Under the pieces are notes generated by a model that worked only from the letters and a program-made list of their open reading frames with translations, was not told the origin of the DNA and ran no database searches. This document shows, one piece after another, positions 34,173-42,913 of a stretch of DNA of 64,000 nt (position 1 is the stretch's first letter; each line of letters begins with the position of its first letter). The translations under genes were made by a program, and so were the position numbers. This DNA comes from Yanghanlia sp047501535 (GTDB lineage Bacteria > Pseudomonadota > Gammaproteobacteria > Burkholderiales > Burkholderiaceae_B), in assembly GCF_047501535.1 (NCBI RefSeq), contig NZ_JAZDRJ010000007.1, positions 124,001 through 188,000 of the forward strand, written 5' to 3'.

Positions 34173-35360
34173 ATGAGTACGTTTCCGCGCATCGAGCGCC
34201 TGCCTCCGTATGTTTTCAATATTACGGGCGAACTCAAGATGGCGGCGCGGCGGCGCGGAGAAGACATCATCGATATGTCGATGGGCAATCCCGACGGCGC
34301 CACGCCGCCGCATATCGTTGAAAAACTAATCGAAGCCGTCAACCGGCCTGACACGCACGGTTATTCGGTCTCCAAAGGCATTCCGCGCCTGCGTAAAGCA
34401 ATTTCCGATTGGTACGCACGCCGCTATGACGTCCAGATCGACCCCGATTCCGAGGCCATTGTCACCATTGGTTCCAAAGAGGGGCTGGCGCACCTGATGC
34501 TGGCCACCCTCGATCGCGGTGACACCGTGCTGGTGCCCAACCCCAGCTATCCCATCCACATCTATGGGGCGGTGATTGCCGGAGCCAACATCCGTTCAGT
34601 GCCTATTGTTCCGGGGCTTGATTTTTTCGAAGAGATCGAGCGTGCGGTACGCGAAACCATTCCACCTCCCAAGATGATGATTCTGGGTTTCCCCAGCAAT
34701 CCTACGGCCCAGTGTGTGGATCTGAACTTCTTCGAACGTTTGGTCGCGTTGGCTCGTGAACACAATATCTTGGTGGTTCATGACCTCGCCTATGCGGATA
34801 TCACGTTCGACGGCTATGTTGCACCCTCCATCATGCAGGTTGAAGGCGCACGCGATGTTGCGGTGGAATTCTTCACCATGAGCAAGAGCTACAACATGGC
34901 GGGTTGGCGCGTAGGCTTTATGGTGGGCAACCAGAACTTGGTGAACGCGCTGGCGCGCATCAAGAGCTACCATGACTACGGAACGTTCACGCCGATCCAG
35001 GTGGCATCCATTGCTGCGCTGGAAGGCCCGCAAGACTGCGTGGCGGAAGTCGTTGCGCAGTACAAGAACCGCCGCGATGTGCTGGCCAAAGGGTTGTCAG
35101 AAGCCGGCTGGCCGGTCGATATTCCCAAGGCCTCCATGTATATCTGGGCGCGTATTCCCGAAGCTTACCGGGCGCTGGGTTCGCTGGAGTTTTCCAAACG
35201 CCTTCTGGCAGACGCCAAAGTCGCCGTGTCACCGGGTGTGGGTTTTGGCGAATATGGCGATGAATATGTGCGTTTTGCACTGATAGAAAACGAACAGCGC
35301 ACACGGCAGGCAGTGCGTGGCATCAAGGATATGTTCCGCAAGGACGGTGTAGGTAAATGA
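34173..35360 (+). CDS. alaC: Alanine transaminase (AlaC-type class I aminotransferase)
   Basis: PLP-dependent transamination of pyruvate with glutamate to alanine. 395 residues from ATG 34173, which has AAGGA upstream; the frame is open to 34092 but upstream codons are not family-like. Motifs: MSMGNPDGATPPHIVEKL, NPSYPIH, FPSNPTAQCVD, LAYADITFDG, and the PLP-lysine K238 in MSKSYNMAGWRVGF. The AlaC/YfdZ subfamily is often found just upstream of homoserine dehydrogenase in betaproteobacteria. Overlaps hom by 4 bp. Broad specificity is possible. Confidence 0.9.
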   Translation: MSTFPRIERLPPYVFNITGELKMAARRRGEDIIDMSMGNPDGATPPHIVEKLIEAVNRPDTHGYSVSKGIPRLRKAISDWYARRYDVQIDPDSEAIVTIGSKEGLAHLMLATLDRGDTVLVPNPSYPIHIYGAVIAGANIRSVPIVPGLDFFEEIERAVRETIPPPKMMILGFPSNPTAQCVDLNFFERLVALAREHNILVVHDLAYADITFDGYVAPSIMQVEGARDVAVEFFTMSKSYNMAGWRVGFMVGNQNLVNALARIKSYHDYGTFTPIQVASIAALEGPQDCVAEVVAQYKNRRDVLAKGLSEAGWPVDIPKASMYIWARIPEAYRALGSLEFSKRLLADAKVAVSPGVGFGEYGDEYVRFALIENEQRTRQAVRGIKDMFRKDGVGK

Positions 35361-36709
35361 TCGCAGACAAGAAAAAACCCGGCAAAAAAGCGCGCAAGGC
35401 GACAGCACCCATCAGGGTTGGCTTGCTGGGCTTGGGTGTCGTCGGGGGCGGCACCTGGAAGGTGTTGCGCAACAACGCAGCGGAAATCGCCCGACGCGCC
35501 GGGCGCAGCATTGAGATCCGGGCGGTGGCAGTGCGCGACATTGAAAAAGCTCGCAAGCTGCTGGGTGACGAGAAAGTGAAAGTCACCACCGACGGTATGG
35601 AAATCGCCCGCGACCCCAAGATTGATGTGGTGGTGGAACTGATTGGCGGTGAAACCGCGGCGCGTGAATGGGTGATGGAAGCCATCCACCAAGGCAAGCA
35701 TGTGGTAACCGCCAACAAGGCGCTGCTGGCTCTGCACGGCAATGAAATATTCGATGCCGCCGACGAGAATAACGTCATGGTGGCATTCGAAGCCGCCGTA
35801 GCGGGGGGTATCCCTATCATCAAGGCGATGCGTGAAGGCCTGAGCGCTAACCGCATCGATTGGATCGCCGGCATTATCAACGGTACAACCAACTTCATAC
35901 TTTCCGAGATGCAGTCGCGCGGCGAGCCGTTCAACACCGTGCTGGCTGAAGCACAGCGTTTGGGTTATGCCGAAGCCGACCCCACCTTCGATATTGAAGG
36001 GGTGGATGCCGCTCACAAGCTGACGCTGCTGGCATCCATGGCCTTTGGTATTCCCGTGCAGTTTGATAAAGCCTGCATTGAAGGCATTTCCAAGCTGGAA
36101 GCGGAAGATATCCAACATGCCGCTCGTCTGGGCTACCGCATCAAGCTGCTGGGTATTGCCCGCCGTCGTGACGATGGCATCGAGCTGCGAGTTCACCCAA
36201 CGTTAATCCGCATGAGCAGCCCCCTGGCGTCTGTGGACGGCGCCATGAATGCGGTGCTGGTGCATGGTGACATTGTCGGCCCGACGCTGTATTACGGCCA
36301 AGGTGCGGGCGAAATGCCGACGGCCTCCGCCGTGGTAGCTGATCTCGTCGATGTCGCCCGGCTTGAGTCGGCCGACCCCGAACACCGCGTACCATATCTG
36401 GCGTTTCAGCCCGATGCGGTCGAGGATATCCCCATTCTTGCAGCAGAAGATATCGAATCCGCCTACTACCTGCGCCTGCGGGTGGCGGACCGTCCCGGCG
36501 TGCTGGCTGATATTTCGCGCATTCTGGCTGAAGCCGGTATTTCTATCGGTTCCATGATTCAAGAACCCTATCAGGCCGACGAAGCCACCATTATCTTTCT
36601 GCTGCATCGGGCCCGTGAAGGCTCGGTCATGCAGGCTATTGAAAATATCCAGAAACTGCCCTTCGTGCGTTCGGAAGTCACCCGGCTGCGCGTCGAGGAA
36701 CAGATATGA
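35357..36709 (+). CDS. hom: Homoserine dehydrogenase
   Basis: Reduces aspartate semialdehyde to homoserine, the branch point to threonine and methionine. 450 residues: NAD(P)-binding GLLGLGVVGGGTWKVL near residue 22, catalytic-domain motifs VVTANKALLALHG and GIINGTTNFILSEM, and a C-terminal ACT domain (LRVADRPGVLADISRILAE), the usual site of threonine feedback inhibition. It is monofunctional, with no aspartokinase domain. ATGA overlaps with both alaC and thrC imply tight coupling. Confidence 0.96.
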   Translation: MIADKKKPGKKARKATAPIRVGLLGLGVVGGGTWKVLRNNAAEIARRAGRSIEIRAVAVRDIEKARKLLGDEKVKVTTDGMEIARDPKIDVVVELIGGETAAREWVMEAIHQGKHVVTANKALLALHGNEIFDAADENNVMVAFEAAVAGGIPIIKAMREGLSANRIDWIAGIINGTTNFILSEMQSRGEPFNTVLAEAQRLGYAEADPTFDIEGVDAAHKLTLLASMAFGIPVQFDKACIEGISKLEAEDIQHAARLGYRIKLLGIARRRDDGIELRVHPTLIRMSSPLASVDGAMNAVLVHGDIVGPTLYYGQGAGEMPTASAVVADLVDVARLESADPEHRVPYLAFQPDAVEDIPILAAEDIESAYYLRLRVADRPGVLADISRILAEAGISIGSMIQEPYQADEATIIFLLHRAREGSVMQAIENIQKLPFVRSEVTRLRVEEQI

Positions 36710-38136
36710 AATACATCTCTACGCGCGGGGGCATGTTGCCACAGCCCTTTTCCGACATCTTGCTGGAAGGTCTCGCACCGGACGGCGGGCTGGCCGTTCC
36801 GCAAACCATTCCCCAGGTCGACTCAGCAACACTGGAACAGTGGCGCAGCCTGAGCTATGCCGAATTGGCAGCGGAAATCCTTGGCTTGTTCATTAGCGAC
36901 ATTCCTCAGGAAGACTTGCGTCAGCTCACAGCCGCTGCATATAACCAGGATGTCTTTCCCGGCCCTCACATGGTGCCCATTAAGCCCTTGAAGGGCGGCA
37001 TGAGTCTGCTGGGGCTGTCGGAAGGCCCGACACTGGCCTTCAAAGATATGGCCATGCAGTTCCTGGGCCAGGTATTCGAGTATGTGTTGGAACGCCGTGG
37101 CGCGACGCTCAATATTCTGGGTGCGACTTCGGGCGACACGGGCTCGGCGGCGGAGTATGCCATGCGCGGCAAACGTGGTGTGACGGTGTTCATGTTGTCG
37201 CCACAAGGGCGTATGAGCGCCTTCCAACGCGCGCAGATGTATTCGCTGCAAGACGCCAACATCCACAACATCGCCGTAGAGGGCGTGTTCGACGATTGCC
37301 AGGACATCGTCAAGGCGCTGGCCGGAGACCTGCAGTTCAAGAGCGATTATCGGCTGGGCGCCGTGAACTCCATCAATTGGGCGCGTATTGCGGCCCAGGT
37401 GGTGTACTACTTCTGGGGCTGGCTACGTGCCACAGAGCAAGGGCAAGCCAAAGAGGTGTCCTTCTGTGTGCCGTCAGGCAACTTCGGCAATATTCTGGCG
37501 GGCCACATCGCTCGCGAAATGGGCTTGCCCATCCGTCGCCTGGTGCTGGCAACCAACGAGAACAACGTTCTGGAAGAATTCTTCCGTACCGGCATCTATC
37601 GCCCGCGTTCTGCAGCACAGACGCACGCGACATCCAGTCCGTCCATGGACATTTCCAAGGCATCAAACTTTGAGCGCTTTGTGTTTGACCTGCTGGGCCG
37701 CGACCCTGAGCGCCTGCGCGAGCTTTGGCAGAACCTGGAAGCCCAAGGCCAGTTCGATCTCAGCCACCTGAAGCCGCAGTTCGAAGCGCGCTATGGCTTT
37801 GTATCGGGCACCAGCTCCCATGCGGATCGCCTGGCGACGATTAAGAAAGTGCAGCAAGAAACCGGCGTGCTGATCGACCCGCATACAGCCGATGGGGTCA
37901 AGGTGGCAGCCGATTACATCGAAGAGGGCGTACCCATGCTCGTGCTGGAAACCGCTCTGCCGGCGAAGTTTGCCGAAACGATATTGGAGGCGGTCGGTAC
38001 CGAACCACCCGTGCCGGAACATCTTACCGGCCTGGCATCGTTGCCGCAGCGGGTGGTGAACATGGCGTGCGATGAACAAGAAGTACGGGATTACATTCGC
38101 CGGCACGCGCCTGTGGTGGGTTCAGAGACTTGCTGA
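36706..38136 (+). CDS. thrC: Threonine synthase
   Basis: PLP enzyme converting O-phosphohomoserine to threonine. 476 residues with the N-terminal YISTRGGM of the long (class I-like) form. PLP Lys113 lies in PTLAFKDMAMQF, GATSGDTGSAAEYAMRGK binds the cofactor phosphate, and VPSGNFGNILAGHIA follows. No homoserine kinase (thrB) is adjacent, so it must be elsewhere. Last gene of the alaC-hom-thrC operon; crcB follows after 9 bp. Confidence 0.95.
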   Translation: MKYISTRGGMLPQPFSDILLEGLAPDGGLAVPQTIPQVDSATLEQWRSLSYAELAAEILGLFISDIPQEDLRQLTAAAYNQDVFPGPHMVPIKPLKGGMSLLGLSEGPTLAFKDMAMQFLGQVFEYVLERRGATLNILGATSGDTGSAAEYAMRGKRGVTVFMLSPQGRMSAFQRAQMYSLQDANIHNIAVEGVFDDCQDIVKALAGDLQFKSDYRLGAVNSINWARIAAQVVYYFWGWLRATEQGQAKEVSFCVPSGNFGNILAGHIAREMGLPIRRLVLATNENNVLEEFFRTGIYRPRSAAQTHATSSPSMDISKASNFERFVFDLLGRDPERLRELWQNLEAQGQFDLSHLKPQFEARYGFVSGTSSHADRLATIKKVQQETGVLIDPHTADGVKVAADYIEEGVPMLVLETALPAKFAETILEAVGTEPPVPEHLTGLASLPQRVVNMACDEQEVRDYIRRHAPVVGSETC

Positions 38137-38145
38137 TTTTTAGCC

Positions 38146-38535
38146 GTGCTGACCTGGCCTAATGCGCTGGCGGTGTGTTTTGGCGCTTCTTTGGGAGCGC
38201 TGTGCCGCTGGCTGCTTGGGCTATGGCTGAACAGCCCGGGTGCGGCTTGGCCTTGGGGCACTTTGGTTGTGAATGTCGGCGGCGGCTATTTGATTGGTTT
38301 GTTGTTGGGGGGGGTGTCGGGCCAGCCGGATCTGCCTCTTTGGCTGAGGTTATTTCTGATAACCGGGTTTTTGGGTGGGATGACGACCTTTTCGGCTTTT
38401 TCTGGTGAAACGGTTGCTATGCTGATGCGCGGGGCGTATTTGTCTGCGGGTTCTTATGCTGCGGCCAGTTTGCTGGGGAGCCTGTTGGCAACCGGGTTGG
38501 GTTTTTTTACTGCGGCACGGCTGGCTGGCGGTTGA
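38146..38535 (+). CDS. crcB: Fluoride ion channel CrcB/Fluc
   Basis: Dual-topology inner-membrane channel that exports fluoride. 129 residues with four hydrophobic segments. Motifs: FGASLGALCRWLLG, GTLVVNVGGGYLIGLL and GFLGGMTTFSAFSGE (the TTFSxF pore signature). The start is GTG 38146. The sequence is unusually G/T-rich with TTG leucine codons compared with neighbours. A G8 run (38307-38314) lies in frame. The 3' end overlaps the convergent hpnE by 29 bp. No fluoride riboswitch is possible in the 9-bp gap after thrC. Confidence 0.9.
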   Translation: MLTWPNALAVCFGASLGALCRWLLGLWLNSPGAAWPWGTLVVNVGGGYLIGLLLGGVSGQPDLPLWLRLFLITGFLGGMTTFSAFSGETVAMLMRGAYLSAGSYAAASLLGSLLATGLGFFTAARLAGG

Positions 38536-39895
38536 GTTCTCCTGCGGCTAATGCTGCATCCCGCCCACTGCGCACCGCGCCTTCCAGTACTCCCGGATAA
38601 CCTGTATCCGTCCAATCGCCCGCCACCCACACTCCCGGCCACGGAGTGCGATGGCCCGGCCGTTTTAAACCGGGCACGGCAAGAAATGTTGCTCGCTTCT
38701 CCGCAATCAATGAATGGCGCACAATCGTCGGCAAAGCGGGGCCAGCCAACTGTTCTCGCAATTGCTCAACCATGCTCTTGATCGCCAACGGGCGCTCTTG
38801 CTGCAATAAATCGCCGGCGTCGCTTACTACCACATGCAGCATGCGTGAGGAGGCGTCCTGGCCCTGGAACAACCACTGGCCGTAATGACCACGCCGCCGG
38901 TCTTCGTGCAGCAGCAACATGGGGGCAGGTAATTTGAAGGTGTGTTCCAGTTCCAGCGTCAGCGTGGCAATGGGTGCGTGCTTAAACGCCAGCAGGTCGT
39001 CTAAAAATTCCTTGCCCCCATTGATGGGCGGCAAAGTACTCAGTAGCCGCGCCACTGACGGGGTATTACCGCAAAGCACAATGGCATCATAGATCTCCGG
39101 CCTGTCGTCCAGCGTCAATTGCGGCGGGTTGTCGACAGCCTTGGCGGCGTTGGCATAGCGCAGCCAGCGCACTGTGGTGGAACGCAGAATGTCCAGGCTG
39201 GCACCCGGTCTATCGGTCAGGCCGCCAGTTTGGGCAAGCTCTTCCACCCGCGCCGGCCATAGCTCGGATAAAGTGGTGCGGGGAATAAGCATGTCACTGA
39301 AACTGCGCCTGGATGCCCCCAGGCTGTCGCGCAACACATGAGCGAACAGCTGGGCGCAGGCGTGCTCCACAGGCGTGTTCAATGTGGCAATACATAATGG
39401 CGCCCACAGCAGGCGCTGCAATCGCGAGGGCTGCAGAGTCAGGGCCAGCCATTCTTGTACGGTGGCGTTGCGGGGCGTCTGCCAATTGTGGCTGCGCAGG
39501 TGGAGCATGGCGCGTAGCGCGGCTCGTTTTTCGCTCCAACTCAGTCCTTTGGCAGCCATCAGGCCGGCCATAATGTGTAACGGGGCAGGCAAACGGCCAG
39601 GCGCGCAAAACTCCAATGTGTTGTCGGCACTTGCTACGGATAACGGCAGCCGGATGAACTGCCGTTCTGGGGCCAGACCCAGGCTGCGCATCAACTCCAG
39701 GGTGGCTGTATAAGCACCCAGCAAAATATGCTGGCCGTTGTCGATATCGGCTTGCAAGGCCGGTGCATGTACGCTGCGAGCCCGCCCGCCCAACACGGCC
39801 GCCGACTCAAATAAACGTACTTGATGACCCTGTCGGACGGCAGTTACGGCGGCGCTTAAGCCGGCCCAGCCACCGCCCACAATGCCGATCTTCAT
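38507..39895 (-). CDS. hpnE: Hydroxysqualene dehydroxylase HpnE
   Basis: FAD-dependent enzyme that reduces hydroxysqualene to squalene, last step of the HpnCDE route. 462 residues from ATG 39895 (the frame is open to 39955, but this start places the dinucleotide fold first). GIVGGGWAGLSAAVTAV is the FAD-binding beta-alpha-beta motif. ESAAVLGGRARSV and a C-terminal VWVAGDWTDTGYPGVLEGAVRSG complete the amine-oxidase-like fold. The start overlaps the hpnD stop. The 3' end overlaps crcB by 29 bp on the opposite strand. Confidence 0.92.
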   Translation of the reverse strand: MKIGIVGGGWAGLSAAVTAVRQGHQVRLFESAAVLGGRARSVHAPALQADIDNGQHILLGAYTATLELMRSLGLAPERQFIRLPLSVASADNTLEFCAPGRLPAPLHIMAGLMAAKGLSWSEKRAALRAMLHLRSHNWQTPRNATVQEWLALTLQPSRLQRLLWAPLCIATLNTPVEHACAQLFAHVLRDSLGASRRSFSDMLIPRTTLSELWPARVEELAQTGGLTDRPGASLDILRSTTVRWLRYANAAKAVDNPPQLTLDDRPEIYDAIVLCGNTPSVARLLSTLPPINGGKEFLDDLLAFKHAPIATLTLELEHTFKLPAPMLLLHEDRRRGHYGQWLFQGQDASSRMLHVVVSDAGDLLQQERPLAIKSMVEQLREQLAGPALPTIVRHSLIAEKRATFLAVPGLKRPGHRTPWPGVWVAGDWTDTGYPGVLEGAVRSGRDAALAAGELNRQPAVPQ

Positions 39896-40755
39896 CGTGA
39901 AAGTCGGCGCATCACCCATTGACCGCCGCCTACCCAGGTGCGCCAGGCCAACCACAGTTTGCGAATTGGCGTCAGAGAAATGCGCTGATCCAGAACGTGC
40001 CAGCCGTCGCGCTCGATTTCATCCAGCAAAGTCGCGTAAATGGCGGCCATCATGAGACCGGGCCGCTGCGGGCGGCGCTGTTCGGCCGGCAGAGCCTGCA
40101 TGGCCGCCCGGTAATAGTCGCGGGCGCGCGTTGTCTGAAACCGCATGAGCTCAACAAAGCGGTCTGAATGCATGCCGTTCATGATTTCGGTGGGCTTGAC
40201 GCCGAAACGATCCAAATCTTCCTGAGGAAGATAAATGCGGCCTCGCCGGGCGTCATCGCCCACATCGCGGATGATGTTGGTCAATTGGAAGGCCGTGCCC
40301 AGCTTGCGGGCGTAATCCAGCGTTTCAGGCGTAACTTGCCCGAAGATGCCTGCCGACATTTCCCCTACCACCCCGGCAGCATGCCAGCAGTATTTATCCA
40401 GCGCCTTCCAATCCGGGTAGCGGAGTTGATCAAGGTCCATTTCCATGCCCTCGATCACGGCATACAACTGCCTGTCCTGAATGTTGAACATCTCAACATG
40501 GGGCGCCAGCGCCTTCATGACGGGGTGTTCAGCCTGGCCACGGAACAGGGCGTCAACCTGGGTGCGCCACCAGGCCAGTTTCATGCGGGCGACGGAAGAC
40601 TCCGTGCATTCATCTACGACGTCATCGACTTCGCGGCAGAAGGCATAGAGTGCGGTGATAGCGCGCCGCCGTTCCGGTGGCAGGAACAGAAAGGCGTAGT
40701 AAAAGCTGGAACCGCTGCGTGCGGCTTTGTCTTGGCAGTATTGGTCAGGAGTCAT
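39892..40755 (-). CDS. hpnD: Presqualene diphosphate synthase HpnD
   Basis: Head-to-head condensation of two farnesyl diphosphates to presqualene diphosphate. 287 residues of the squalene/phytoene synthase fold. First aspartate-rich motif in YAFCREVDDVVDE, second in NIIRDVGDDARRGRIYLP, with GTAFQLTN between. ATG 40755 directly abuts the hpnC stop. FPP would come from IspA encoded at 23 kb. Assignment as D rather than C rests on the DDVVDE motif and gene order. Confidence 0.92.
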   Translation of the reverse strand: MTPDQYCQDKAARSGSSFYYAFLFLPPERRRAITALYAFCREVDDVVDECTESSVARMKLAWWRTQVDALFRGQAEHPVMKALAPHVEMFNIQDRQLYAVIEGMEMDLDQLRYPDWKALDKYCWHAAGVVGEMSAGIFGQVTPETLDYARKLGTAFQLTNIIRDVGDDARRGRIYLPQEDLDRFGVKPTEIMNGMHSDRFVELMRFQTTRARDYYRAAMQALPAEQRRPQRPGLMMAAIYATLLDEIERDGWHVLDQRISLTPIRKLWLAWRTWVGGGQWVMRRLSR

Positions 40756-41619
40756 TTATTTGAAAAGGGCTCTCAACGCCATGCGCGGCCAATCAATGGT
40801 GCGCAAAACGGGACGTCGCTGGAATACGTCATAGTGTAATTGCTCCAAACGCTCTAGGATAAGCAGCCCGCCTTGTACGACGAGGCGCAGCTCCAAGCCG
40901 GCGCGCAGGGGCAGGCGGCGGGCCAGTGGCTTGCCTTCAAGCAAAAGCGCGCGCGCCTGTGAAACCTGTTCTTGCATCAAGGCTTGCCAAGCTTGGGCGT
41001 TAATGGCATTGTCGCCGTCATTCAGCAAGCGGCCGGCCTCTGCACATTGCCCCAACCAGTCTTCCGATACGCCATGGCGTTCGCGTTTGTCGCGTGGCAG
41101 ATAGACCCTGCCTTTGTGCCAGTCCAGCGCTACATCTTGCCAGAAATTGGTCAGTTGCAGGCCGGTGCAGATGGCGTCAGAAAGCTTCAGGTTTTCTGGG
41201 TCGTGGCGTTCGTACAAGCGTAATAGCAGGCGGCCTACCGGATCGGCGGAGCGACGGCAGTAATCGAAAAGTTCTTTGTCGTTTTCATAGCGTTGCTTGA
41301 CGACATCTTGCTCAAACGCTGAAAGCAGATCGCGCAACAACGAGGAGGGCAGGGCGTGACGGGCCATGGTCGCGCCTAACGGCACAAAAATCCGCGGGCG
41401 TGGCAGGGGCAGGTCGTTGGGTGAGCAGCCTTCCAGCACATCCAACCCGCGGCGAAACTCCGCCAGTTCGGCCAGCCGCTCTTCAGGCGTGGCATCGCCT
41501 TCGTCTGCAATATCGTCAGCGGTGCGGGCAAAGTAATAGATATCCCGCACGGCGGCGCGCAGCGCGCGGGGCAGCAACAGGGAAGCAACGGGGAAGTTTT
41601 CGTAGTGATCAACGGCCAT
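40756..41619 (-). CDS. hpnC: Hydroxysqualene synthase HpnC
   Basis: Converts presqualene diphosphate to (S)-hydroxysqualene. 287 residues with the squalene/phytoene synthase fold: HYENFPVASLLLP at the N-terminus, YYFARTADDIADEG as the first aspartate-rich motif, and LTNFWQDVALDWHKGRVYLP as the second. First gene of hpnCDE on the minus strand. TATACT about 13 bp before the ATG could be a -10 box. No squalene-hopene cyclase gene is in the window, so the end product (hopanoid, or squalene itself) cannot be decided. Confidence 0.92.
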   Translation of the reverse strand: MAVDHYENFPVASLLLPRALRAAVRDIYYFARTADDIADEGDATPEERLAELAEFRRGLDVLEGCSPNDLPLPRPRIFVPLGATMARHALPSSLLRDLLSAFEQDVVKQRYENDKELFDYCRRSADPVGRLLLRLYERHDPENLKLSDAICTGLQLTNFWQDVALDWHKGRVYLPRDKRERHGVSEDWLGQCAEAGRLLNDGDNAINAQAWQALMQEQVSQARALLLEGKPLARRLPLRAGLELRLVVQGGLLILERLEQLHYDVFQRRPVLRTIDWPRMALRALFK

Positions 41620-41706
41620 GGCGAGCCAAGTATAAGCTGTCCGACATCAGGCTTTGTGTGCGACCGGCGTAGACGCGCCTTAGCGCAGACGTCACAAGTG
41701 GTTTAG

Positions 41707-41734
41707 ACTTCGCAATGGTAACTTTGAGCGAAGT
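41707..41734. repeat. Inverted repeat in the alr leader
   Basis: ACTTCGC (41707-41713) and GCGAAGT (41728-41734) form a 7-bp dyad with 14-bp spacing just before the GAGGAG ribosome site of alr. Could be an operator or mRNA hairpin. Confidence 0.4.
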
Positions 41735-41746
41735 TCGAGGAGACGC

Positions 41747-42913
41747 ATGCCACGCCCCATAATGGCCACGATTTCCGTACCGGCCATGCAACACAATCTC
41801 AATCAGGTGGTAGCCGGTCTGAATGCCGATGCCCGTCAGGCAGGTCGCACTGCTCCCAAAGTGTGGGCCGTGATCAAGGCGGGCGCCTACGGTCATGGCC
41901 TGGCACAAGGCCTTGCGGGCTTCACCGCTGCCGACGGTCTGGCTATGCTGGATCTTGACGAAGCGCTGGCCTGCAGGGAAGCGGGCTGGCAGGGCCCGCT
42001 CATGCTGCTGGAAGGTTTTTTTGAGTTTGAGGATATATCTTTTGTAGATACTCATCGGCTCACGGTCAGTGTTCATGACGAAGCGCAACTGCGCATGCTT
42101 GAGCAGTCATCGCCTTCCCAGCCGATTCGCGTCAACCTAAAGGTCAATGGCGGCATGCATCGCCTCGGGTTTGCACCGCAGGCGGCTGTCCAAGCGTGGC
42201 AACGCTTGCTGGCGTTACAAAAAAAAGGGGTGGTGGGCGAACTGGGCACGATGATGCATTTTTCTCGTGCCGACGACGATCCTATCGTTACCCAGGAACA
42301 GCTAAGCGCTTTTCTGGCCTTGACGTCAGACATGCAGGGGCCGGTCAGCGTTTGTAATTCTGCCGCGACTCTGACTCCAGCGCTCTGGACTCAGCTTCCC
42401 GAAGCACGCGCTCAGTGGGTGAGGCCGGGCATTTGTCTGTATGGCTCTTCGCCTTATGCACATCGCAGCGCGAGTGAGCTTGGTCTGCGTCCAGCCATGA
42501 CACTGGAAGCTCGGATCATCGGCGTGCAAGATTGCCAGCCTGGAAGCAGCGTCGGTTATGGTCATCTGTTTACGGCGAGTCAGCCTACACGGGTGGGTAT
42601 CGTGGCGTGCGGCTACGCCGATGGGTATCCGCGCCATGCGGGTACCGGTACGCCTGTCACGGTTGCCGGGCAGCCCAGCCGTTTGTTGGGGCGCGTGTCC
42701 ATGGATATGTTGGCTGTTGATCTCACCCACATCGCTTCGGCGGGCGTGGGCTCGCGTGTGGTGTTGTGGGGCGAAGGGGGGCCGTCTGTTGACGAGGTGG
42801 CCGAGGCAGCAGGCACAGTAGGCTACGAGCTGCTGTGTGCGCTGGCGCCACGCGTTCCGCGCCGCATTGAGCCGGTCTTGCGCGTTGAACCGAACTCAGG
42901 AGAGCATGAATGA
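41747..42913 (+). CDS. alr: Alanine racemase
   Basis: PLP enzyme making D-alanine for peptidoglycan. 388 residues. PLP Lys44 is in AVIKAGAYGHG. The second catalytic residue is Tyr271 in GYGHLF. MVRPGICLYG-like VRPGICLYGSSP and VACGYADGYPRH are also conserved. ATG 41747 has GAGGAG upstream; an ATG five codons later is possible. Only one racemase is seen here; whether it is the biosynthetic (Alr) or catabolic (DadX) paralogue cannot be told, though no dadA is adjacent. Stop overlaps the SDR start (ATGA). Confidence 0.92.
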   Translation: MPRPIMATISVPAMQHNLNQVVAGLNADARQAGRTAPKVWAVIKAGAYGHGLAQGLAGFTAADGLAMLDLDEALACREAGWQGPLMLLEGFFEFEDISFVDTHRLTVSVHDEAQLRMLEQSSPSQPIRVNLKVNGGMHRLGFAPQAAVQAWQRLLALQKKGVVGELGTMMHFSRADDDPIVTQEQLSAFLALTSDMQGPVSVCNSAATLTPALWTQLPEARAQWVRPGICLYGSSPYAHRSASELGLRPAMTLEARIIGVQDCQPGSSVGYGHLFTASQPTRVGIVACGYADGYPRHAGTGTPVTVAGQPSRLLGRVSMDMLAVDLTHIASAGVGSRVVLWGEGGPSVDEVAEAAGTVGYELLCALAPRVPRRIEPVLRVEPNSGEHE

